Positions 55,450 to 64,000 of a stretch of DNA of 64,000 nucleotides are shown one piece after another. The DNA comes from Fremontodendron californicum (taxonomy: Eukaryota > Streptophyta > Magnoliopsida > Malvales > Malvaceae). The notes beneath the pieces are model-generated. The model worked only from the letters and a program-made list of their open reading frames with translations, had not been told where the DNA came from and did not search any database. The stretch's first letter is position 1. Every line of letters starts with the position of its first letter. The stretch spans positions 9,946,001 through 10,010,000 of the forward strand of contig JAULJL010000039.1 in NCBI GenBank assembly GCA_030761205.1, in the 5' to 3' direction. Position numbers and translations under genes: made by a program.

Positions 55450-55764
55450 TAAAATGGCTCATTCTAATTGTGATGATGCCTTCAAGAAGATAGGATACTC
55501 CGAGGAAGATCTCAAGCATTCTAGATAGTCTTTGGTTTCGCCAATCAACCAATTGATGTTAAGGGTTGCATTGTATTGCCAATCACTATTGGCAATTTTC
55601 ACCACTCCATCAACATCATGATATAAATCTTGGTTGTCGATCAGCTATCGACATACAATGTCATCTTTAGTCGCCTCGTTATGAAGAAGACCAAGATGGT
55701 GTCAGTTATTTATTGTTTGAAAGTCAAGTTTCCAACTCCTATCGGCATACAATTCTACCTTATC
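55450..55764 (+). pseudogene. Ty3/gypsy protease-region fragment
   Basis: In three shifted pieces: DAFKKIGYSEEDLKHSR, then FANQPIDVKGCIVLPITIGN, then VVDQLSTYNVIFSRLVMKKT and IYCLKVKFPTPIGI. These are the conserved stretches around and after the protease of plant Ty3 elements (the last normally reads YHLxxKFPT). It is cut by the solo LTR at 55765. Confidence 0.65.
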
Positions 55765-58012
55765 TATTGGGAATTATCCGGGCTCATACTTGTACAAAAT
55801 TATGAAAGTAAACGCAGCGAAAAGTAAACAAAGAAACACTCGAATCCCTCAGCATCATTAGATCGTGATTAGCATGGGTTTCCAAGTATTTAAAATTTAA
55901 ATTACCTATATGGTTTAGAGATTACCTACTTAAGATGTCGTAGTCTTAAGTTGCTGATCCAAACAGCACAGATTCAAATCTTTAAGATCTCCTGCGAGTT
56001 CCTCAAAGATCACTAAAAACACAATTGTCCTTCCTCTAAAGCTAGTCCACACGAACAGGTGATGGATCATTCTCCAAGGTATGGCGATTCATTTGTGCTA
56101 GCAAGTTGATCCTCGGATCACAATCAAAAGATCTATCACTTAGTGTTTATCACTCTATGCCGATATCACTAAGAATCAATGATGATACAGCAAGAAGCAC
56201 ACCAAAAGAGGAGGATGCGACAACAAGCAGAAAGGCCACAGAAAGGTGGCGGCAAGTCTTTTTTACTATGAAAACCTGTTTCTTTCGAAACAAACTTTCT
56301 CTCTTAGCAAAATCAGAATATTCAAGGTCTGATCAAAACCATACCATGCGGCTAGGTCATGTATATATATATGAGTGATAACCCTAGCTCCCACACATCT
56401 AGGTTGGCTGACCACTATGTAACTTATGGTTCAAGTTTTTCATTAATCCACTTGAGGTTAAACTATTTTAATATCAAGATGGATCAATAGGTCCAATACA
56501 CTAACAATTAGTAATACTGGGCCATCTAACTTAACACCTTAAATTGGGCCAATCATCCTTAGTAAACAGACTTAAATTAGAATAGCCTTGTGGACCTATT
56601 CTAATTTCATGCACTTAATCGGTTAGATCATGGCCAAGCAAAGTAATTTAATTCTCAATTAAATTTCTTCCTTATTATGAACGATTCATGTCCTTGATCA
56701 ATCAATATCATCATATGATAATATACCAAGCTATTGCATGTCATTCAAATATCCTTTAATATCTTACTAGCAAACTCACTTAAACTTGTCTTCACAAAAC
56801 TAGTTGGTTCTTCTTGTTTTATTAAGACATCATCTTTGGATTTCACAAATCTCAATTATGTCTTTAATTAATCTTAATTGACACTTCAATCAAGTTCTTA
56901 AAAATAGATCTTTTATTCCATTAAGTTTTACCTTAATAGAATACCATGTTTTATCCATGCATTACTGTCCTTATGTGTGTGACCCCTTAGGTTCCCAATA
57001 TGTTCCAATTAAAATAAGTTAATCTCATTAACCTATACTTATAGATCAAGAGCGAGATATAGCAAGCCATCATGACCATCCAAATATTGTGAAGTCGATG
57101 TGACCCTTTTAGAAACCTTTCAGTAACCAACCTATCAGTGTAATACAATTCTTTCACCAGATATCTCGGAAAGCCCATGAGCATGGTGCAGTGTCTACTC
57201 ATATTCAATATATATTAGGTCTTACAACTTATGGTTAACCTTATGAATTTAGAGAAACAATTTCTCCTAAATTCATTATGCTTTGGCCAAAGACTTCATT
57301 TAGCCAAGAACAGATGAGATATATCTCCGATGTCACTTGGAATGGTGAATCCTCTCTGGATCACTCATCCATCTTCGTATGGCTCATGTCATACCCAAAA
57401 TCACCTTACCATAAGCATCCCTTATTGGGACCCGTTCATGGTGAAATCAAAGTATGACATTCCCCATACAAGATGACCTGGTATCACAAGTCCAAGGACT
57501 ATTTACATGACTGGCACGTGAGAACATTTCCAAAGACACTGGAGTGACTATACCAAATGGAGTTCTCACACGGGCCAAGTTCAGCGAACTTGTTCAACAG
57601 ACAAGCACCTATATGTTATCCCAAGTATCTCTCATACTTCAACTCATGAGATCGGTTGCTTACTTCACAAGTAAGAAGGCTTAACATATACTAGTTTTTG
57701 AGCATTACCAATGCCCTGTCTTGGCAATACGATGACCAGGAAAAGTTTAAGGAATAAGACTTTGATGCATAAGGATCTCACAATTACAACTCTTTGTAAT
57801 TCCTTTGCAATGCCATTATGTTCTATGGGCTTCATTCGATTATAATGTCATTATGTTCCATGGGCTTCATCCGATTAGTACTTACTTAATAACTCTTTAT
57901 TATCGTACTAAGATGAAGGAAAACCTTGTATCACTATAGTATAGTGATGGTTTTGTTTTATTAACTGTTTATCCCATGTCCAATCTGATTGACTCTAGGG
58001 CATATACTAACA
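55765..58012. repeat. Solo LTR (2.25 kb) with 5-bp duplication
   Basis: It begins TATTGGGAATTATCCGGGC (first bases TA where TG is expected) and ends GGGCATATACTAACA. The flanks are TTATC (55760-55764 and 58013-58017), a perfect 5-bp duplication. No polypurine tract, primer site or coding frame is associated with it, so it is a solo LTR. Ends of the form TGTTGGGAAT...CTAACA are common in Copia elements, but the superfamily is not proven. Confidence 0.7.
57811..57881 (+). repeat. ~36-bp imperfect tandem duplication inside solo LTR
   Basis: CATTATGTTCTATGGGCTTC and CATTATGTTCCATGGGCTTC occur in tandem, each followed by ATYCGATTA. Confidence 0.8.
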
Positions 58013-58199
58013 TTATCTCTATACAACTGGCAAAGTAGGCGCAGGCCGAGCAGGCATGCCTAGTTGAGAAATAGCAGAAAATACTGTGGGCAATCTAACA
58101 ACACTCTAGTGAATATGATTGATAAGAGTATGCTAACCCTCAATTGCCTTGATAATAGGAAGGAGCTGAATCAATATAAAGCGAAACTAGTATAGCAAA

Positions 58200-60150
58200 C
58201 AGTTCCCATTATTCTTTATCAAAGTGACCTAGTATGACTACGTAGGTAGGCTCATCATTGGACTACAATGCAAAAAAACCCTTGGCCTGCTTTCTACTTG
58301 GTAATGTTGATGTCTTTGCATGGTCCGCGACAGACATGCCAAGGATAAACAATAGTGAAGACTAATTAATTTGCTTGCAGTTGGAGCTAGTATGATAGGG
58401 TTAAAAGAACCAAACTTTATGGTTCTACCCAACAAGTTGAATTGAGAAACTATACTTATTGATTCCAAATTTGATGTTGCAGCTTCTTCCTCAAACTCAA
58501 TTTTCCAATCCTTATGGAGTTTCATGATTTTGTCTTTCAAAACAAAGCAATTCTCCATAGGGTGGCTAATCAAGCAATGGTACTCACAATAGTTGGGGGT
58601 TCACTCTATCAACTTCTTAGGTCGCTTCATTTCTGGCAACTGAATCTAATTAGTCGTCAAGAGTTTTTTAAGTATGTTTGAAACATCTAAATTAGGGAAG
58701 TGATACTTCTTTTCTTGTCTTTCCTTCAAAGCGATTCTAATTTTACCTTTGTCTTGAGAATGTGTAGGTTTTGCCTCTTGAGATTTCTTTGAATTGGAGG
58801 ATTTCTTAAGAGACTTGGTATTCACAGTCATATATTATTTTCTTTCTCTCTTTTCAGTAAAACGTTTGCCCCCTTTGCGAGTATCTTGCTTCTTTTTACC
58901 TTTTTTCAGCTCTTACACATGAGGAGTTTGATTTCCATCAGTTGTCATACTTAGATCAATATCATGTGCATGGGTAGCCAATTCTTCAAATGTCTTAGGC
59001 TTAATTCCTTGAAAAATATAGCGTAATCCCCAAGTCAAGCCTTGTATGTACATGTCAAGGGCAGAAGACTCAAATAATCATTCTTTGCAATTATGGCTCA
59101 AATTTCTCCATATATGGACGTAATCAGTCATTGGCTCATCCTTCCATTGTCTTGAGCTTGTGACTTAATAATGCTGACTATGCAACATGTGCTGTAGAAT
59201 CGATTGAAAAATTCCAGCTCAAGTTGTTCCTAACTGTCAATTTTTCAAGGCTTAAGATCAATGTACCAATAAAAGGCATTGCCTTTCAAAGATCGGATAA
59301 ACTGCTTTACCAAATGATTTCCATTAGTGCCAGCATTATTGCAAGTTTTGACAAAGTGAACAACATGTTGGCGTGAGTTTCTTTGCCATCGAATTGTTGG
59401 AACTTTGGAGGTTAGCGACTAATAGACATCTCTGAACGATCAATCCTTTAAGAATATGGCTTGGCATATGTGTATGAATGTTGAGTGACACTTTCAACAT
59501 GATCTCTAATAGCCTCTTTGATAAGATCTTTGAGTTGACTAATAATGACCACTTCGTTCACCTTACATTTAGAATCCTTGGCAACTTTCATGGAGGAATT
59601 CTCACCATCCTCTTGAAGGACCGATTAGTGAATTTGGTTTCAAGTCGTCGGTCGTTTTCCAGTGAGATTACTAATCTTCTCCATCATAGAGGCAGTCTGG
59701 TTATCTTCTTCTTTGATGCTTGTTGCAAGAGATTCCACGATTTTCATAAGAAGCACAACTTGTTCTTCTAATGATGTAGTGCTAGTTGTCATGACCATCA
59801 TTATTCCAGAATTTGCTTTTAAAAGAGATGATGGAATAGAGTTGTTGTTTGAATAGTTATTTTGTTCCTTGAATGATAAGTAGCAACTTGCACTTAATCC
59901 ATGAGAAAAAGCAAGTTGTCCAATAAAAGTTTATTCTAAACCTTGAATTGGAGAAGAAGTGTCATGGAGTGGATTTTGGCTGAGCACTGGAATAGTTTGC
60001 GCATGCATTTCTTCAAAAGCTTTTCTTTTCTTCTAATGCCATAAGTGTGAGCAGGAACATTAGTGCTTGATGATGAATTGGGTAGATTGAAGGATTCACT
60101 CGGGTAGGCTTGAGAGCAGGTTTGCTAACAGAGTTCATCTTGGGAGCCAT
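58200..60150 (-). pseudogene. Ty3/gypsy gag relic
   Basis: On the minus strand, starting near ATG 60150 (MAPKMNSVSKPALKPTRVNP), broken blocks follow: QQFDGKETHAN and related capsid text at about 59400-59230; LEFFNRFYSTC at about 59200; a stretch reading in pieces as FKELSLRHLKNWLP; 58831-58646 with ALKERQEKKYHFPNLDVSNI; and 58573-58450 with MISHPMENCFVLKDKIMKLH. This is the order of plant Ty3 gag (retrotransposon gag domain followed by the RxExKxYxFPD and HPxExCFxLK motifs). Every block is interrupted. The protease and pol are absent, with the solo LTR region on its downstream side. Confidence 0.75.
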
Positions 60151-60213
60151 TTTATCTTGAGAACTTGAACTTCGAAGAAAAAATATGAGAGGCAAAGATG
60201 GTTTCACCAGGTG

Positions 60214-61808
60214 TGTCAGAAATTTGTATACACAAACTTTGAGTCTAGAAAATAAGACAAAAAATTGGAGACAAATAACAATTTTATTTAGTAAACGTGA
60301 AAGTTACAAACTTTATAAATTCTTAAAATAAAGAAAGATATTCTAATTATTTTCTTCACGAAAAAACCGCTTTAAGGGTCTGCAAGACTTGATCTTGAAC
60401 AAATAGAATTAATCTCTTTCCTTTAAGAGATCAAAATCGAAGAGCAATTTCTTCAAAATTCTTGGAACCCAAATATTTTGTTCTCCGAGTTCTTCAAAAT
60501 TTCTTCAATTCATCAGAGCTTGATTCTTGAAATTTCGGAGAGTCTTTGGATCTTCAATCTTCTTCTCTTTAAAATTGTGAATTTGTGTCAAATGACCTGG
60601 AAGAACATTGTAATTATAGTGTCAGCCTGTTAGGCAAGAGAGATTTTTAAAAGAACTTAACTTTTTTGATTTTATCTCTAAATAATTTTAATTCAATTAG
60701 AGATAAAAGATGATGACTCATCTAGTGAAATTTAATTGGATGACCTATAAATCTTTGAGATTTGATTGGTCGAAATTTGAATTTATCTCTAAATCATTTG
60801 AATTTAATTTATTGATAAATTGGATAATTCATAGATAAATTTTGATTGGATGATCCATGATCCATGAGCCCTTGAAACTTGATTGGTTGTAACTTGATTT
60901 TATATCTAATTTATTTGTTATGAATTAGAGATAAAAATGGTGATTCATAAGTTGATTTTTGATTTGTTGAACTATGAGTCTTTAAATTTTGAATGACCAA
61001 GACAACTGTATTTATCTTCAATAGCCAAATGACGTATTTAATTAATCATAAAATTAATCATTTAATAATTAATTATACGATTGACTTAAATAATGTCATA
61101 ATGGCGATAAATGATTTGTCACTTGAAAATTTTTTAATTAAATAATTAGTGAAATTTTAATGGACACACGATAATTTGTAATTGGATAAATTTTTTTCTC
61201 TCTCCTTTAAAATTACTATATAAAATAATATTTTTACTTAATGCATTAAAAATTATGAAATAAAATTGTCAGTTATTATATTTAATATAAAATTATAATT
61301 AAATATCAACTAAGCTTAGAGAACACAAGCATTCTTTAACAAAACCTTTTTTAAAATACGAAAAGGAATAATTAATGCTATTTTTAAGGTAAAAAATAAT
61401 TGGATTGTTTAGACCTGAAAAGAATCAAAATATTGCATTTTTCATGTCAATTATTATTATTAAAAATGCAATTTCTGCAAGCACCACCTCAAGAAATAAT
61501 CAAATTAAGATAAAAGTGCTTTAAATTTTTATAATAAAATTAAAATCTTGTAAATTACATTTAAAAAATGAGGTGTCATAATTAATTTTACTTTTTTTTT
61601 TTCTCATCAGATCAATTATTATACTAAACTTTTCAACTAGACATGTTATTTAAGTATATATTTTGAAATGATATATTTTTTTCAAATAATCAAATTAGCT
61701 AAAGTTTCTTTTAATAGATATATATATTTTTTTACTTTTTTAAAATTACTATAAAATAAAAAAGAATAAAAATTAATATCTTAATTGATTTAAAATGAAT
61801 AAATAATT
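60214..61808 (-). other. Possible LTR/leader of the minus-strand Ty3 relic
   Basis: Just upstream of the gag relic (minus direction) the sequence changes at TGTCAGAAATTTG (60214), which could be the inner end of its 5' LTR (...CAAATTTCTGACA), followed by CACCTGGTGAAACC where a primer site would be. The outer end was not located. 60600-61800 is AT-rich and partly repetitive (TTTGAGATTTGATTGG-like, ATTAGAGATAAAA units). No gene. Confidence 0.4.
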
Positions 61809-64000
61809 TGTCACATCCCAAATCTGGGAGTGTGACCGGCCAGAGACAAGTATATACCCTTGCCTCCGAAGCCTTAACCATTCATCTACCTAACGAAATT
61901 TCGGCATGACCTCGCCCAATAAGGGGGGTTACCGAACCTGCAAAACATGCAACACAATAATAATAACACATGACATCCCGGTTAAGACACCTCCAACTAG
62001 GGAGTAACCGAGATGCCCCGTAGCAGACGCACAAAGTGATCCACAATGCATATATTTATATACAATACCAAAAATATACACAACAATCTCGGTCTCCGAC
62101 CGGATAACTCTATGACACATAATACAACATACTTAGACAAAATAACATATGACATCCCTAGGTGACTATGCATGGTTCCTCCATCAAGCAACAGATCAAC
62201 TCGTCAAAACGATATGTCATGCTCACCAACTAGTGTCACGAACTAATCTGGCGAGGTGGATGAGGGACCGGGTCGATCAGTATCTAAAAAAGAAAATAAC
62301 TAAACAATGAGTCATGAGGACCCAGTGAGCAAACGCAAGTTATATTAACTAATATCACCTGAATGTTTCTATCCAACATCACAAACAACTATAACATCCG
62401 GTAGGGTCCGTAGACTCCTACAAATCGGTAGGGCTCGAAAGCTCCTACAAAACTGGTAAGGCACGAAGGCTCCTACAAAACCAGTAGGGCTCGAAGGCTC
62501 CTACAAAACCGGTAGGGCACAAAGGCTCCTACAAAACTGGTAGGGCACGAAGGCTCCTACAAAACCAGTAGGGCTCGAAGGCTCCTACATAACCGGTAGG
62601 GCTCAATGGCAGCCTACAAATCCGGTAGGGCACAATGGTAGCCTACAAATATGGTAGGCACAATGGCAGCCTACAAATCCGGTAGGGCACAATGACAGCC
62701 TACAAATCCGGTATAGCTTAACATTACAATAAACTGCGTCACATAGCATTTAAATAAGCATACTAGCAAGGAACAATGTGACGCCATATGGTCGACCACT
62801 CATACGACAATCCCAGATTATTACATAATCATCACTTGTCCATTCCTTGGACCTTTTTGTCACGTCTTTACAAGAACTTGATATCATAAGGTAATTCTTC
62901 GTCATACATTCATACAATCACAGCCAGTATGTCATAACATAATCTAACGATCCTACATCTAACGCTACACATTTACTCACAGTGCGCTAAGAGGGAGAAA
63001 TTGGTTTCTCGTGCTCCGAAACTCTTCCAACCACGGACTCAGCTAATCCGTGCTCCTAGTACATAAACAATAATTTCATAAATATTTTATAAATTAGAAA
63101 CATTCATACTATCCAAATAGTAGCTAAATCCGAAATTTTTCCGCTTAGGTATTTAAGTATTATAATATTTACACCTAGCTCGGGTGGAAATTCGGAGCAA
63201 CGATCAACTGAAAAGTTGCTCCCCCGAGCCTAGCAAAGCTAACGGTGGCCTCAGATGGTGGTGGAAGTGGCGGCACAAAGTGGTTGGCCAACATGGTGAA
63301 TTAGGCAAAGCTTAGATTTATCACTCCAAGCCACATTTTCAATCAACCAACCCTAAATAATAGATGTAGAGGTTGATTTAGGACTACCCATGGTGGTGGT
63401 TTAAGGTGGTGACTATGTTGGAAACCACCTAAGGCAAAAATGACCATAAAGAGAAACACATAGTTTCTCATGATTTCTTGAAAAACTAACACCAAATAAG
63501 TAATCCTTACCTTCTAGATAGTAGAACTATGTGTTTTGTTGGCTTGGTGATGAGTAGAAATCAAGAGATCAAGCTTACAAGCTTTTGGTCATGGAGTTTT
63601 CTTCACTTGGGTTAGGTTTTCTCAAGGTTGAAGAAGAGAAACCCCTAAGGCATGAAAAAATGAAGGTCACGGCTGAACATTGGCCTTCTTGGCTGATTTT
63701 TATGGCCATTTACCAAGCCAAATGACAAAAATACCCCTTTTAGCCCATTTTTTGTCTTTTAGTGCCTAAATTTCGCCCTCATAAAATTTTTACGTTTGAA
63801 AGCTCATTTTTCATTTTTCTCCACACGGATATGTTTCAAATATCATTTTACACTAGTACGCAAGTTTTCATAATTTTTTGTTATCCCGAGCATCAAATTC
63901 GGGTCCCGAACCGTTTACGGGTCAACATTAAGACTTTTTCGGTTTCAGCTCCGAATCTCATTCTGATTTCACCAACTGCTTTCTAACATCATTTTATGTC
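61809..64000 (-). mobile_element. LTR-like sequence, probably antisense, runs off window
   Basis: It starts TGTCACATCCC at 61809; read on the other strand this is an LTR end (...GGGATGTGACA). Inside are a 28-bp minisatellite (62399-62715) and, at 63600-63720, sequence typical of a plant LTR promoter side on the minus strand. There is no coding capacity in 2.19 kb. The second boundary is beyond base 64000, so a solo LTR and an element end cannot be told apart. Confidence 0.45.
62399..62715 (+). repeat. 28-bp minisatellite, about 11 copies
   Basis: Units of the type CGGTAGGGCTCGAAGGCTCC followed by TACAAAAC recur every 27-30 bp (starts near 62400, 62427, 62455, 62483 and on). A shift in unit type occurs after about 62600, where CTCGAAGGCTCC becomes CACAATGGCAGCC. 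Confidence 0.92.

Noticed and set aside
56106..57208. Open frames inside the solo LTR
   Set aside because: Short, without domains, inside a sequence bounded by an LTR-type duplication.
62399..62715. Second CRISPR-like array
   Set aside because: It is a minisatellite with head-to-tail units and no spacers.
1..64000. tRNA, rRNA or known small nuclear RNA genes
   Set aside because: No clover-leaf box A/B pairs or conserved RNA cores were recognised by eye. A tRNA or covariance-model scan would be decisive.

Overview
The window is nuclear DNA of a flowering plant, probably a eudicot. It is AT-rich, its main host gene has about 32 short exons in plant style, and the rest is nested transposable elements. 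I see no intact protein-coding gene, no tRNA or rRNA gene, no prokaryotic feature and no CRISPR. Nearly everything is a retroelement, DNA-transposon or pseudogene relic, and every coding relic carries stops or frameshifts.

Layout. (a) 1-13054: the 3' two-thirds of a large Ty3/gypsy element of the Tat/Ogre type on the + strand. It has protease, RT, RNase H, a second RNase H, integrase, a 2.9-kb untranslated spacer with three tandem-repeat families, a polypurine tract and a ~5.0-kb 3' LTR. (b) 13055-~18000: an L1-like LINE on the minus strand with ORF1, endonuclease and zf-RVT but no RT core. The Tat element seems to be inserted in it. (c) 19.9-23.5 kb: a decayed Helitron Rep/helicase gene (minus) with an inserted palindromic MITE. 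(d) 25.7-32.8 kb: a field of non-autonomous hAT-type elements, several nested, most with readable 8-bp target-site duplications (TSDs). (e) 33292-52274 (minus): an exportin-1 (XPO1/CRM1) gene with all 32 exons and introns recognisable, but with three nonsense codons, four frameshifting indels and two damaged splice sites: an unprocessed pseudogene. Its intron 4 holds a 6-kb chromovirus (43566-49593), which itself holds a hAT-type MITE. Intron 6 holds another MITE. (f) 52.5-54.1 kb: two more hAT-type elements and a strong hairpin. (g) 55.4-64 kb: a Ty3 protease-region fragment split by a 2.2-kb solo LTR with a TTATC TSD, a minus-strand Ty3 gag relic, and an LTR-like sequence with a 28-bp minisatellite that runs off the end.

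How the parts relate. The window records layered insertion: MITE in chromovirus in XPO1 intron; hAT in hAT; perhaps hAT in hAT in hAT; Tat in LINE; solo LTR in Ty3. The most unusual signal is the set of about ten short hAT-like elements. They share TAG- or CAG-type termini and 8-bp TSDs, but each has its own simple subterminal motif (CCCGAA, GGCCC, GGCGGG, CGAGCT, CGGATAT, CGCGG, CGGTAC and others). One of them has a near-identical empty site about 270 bp away, which fixes its boundaries by comparison within the window.

Limits: coordinates and alignments were made by eye. Family assignments rest on recognised motifs, and no database search was run.
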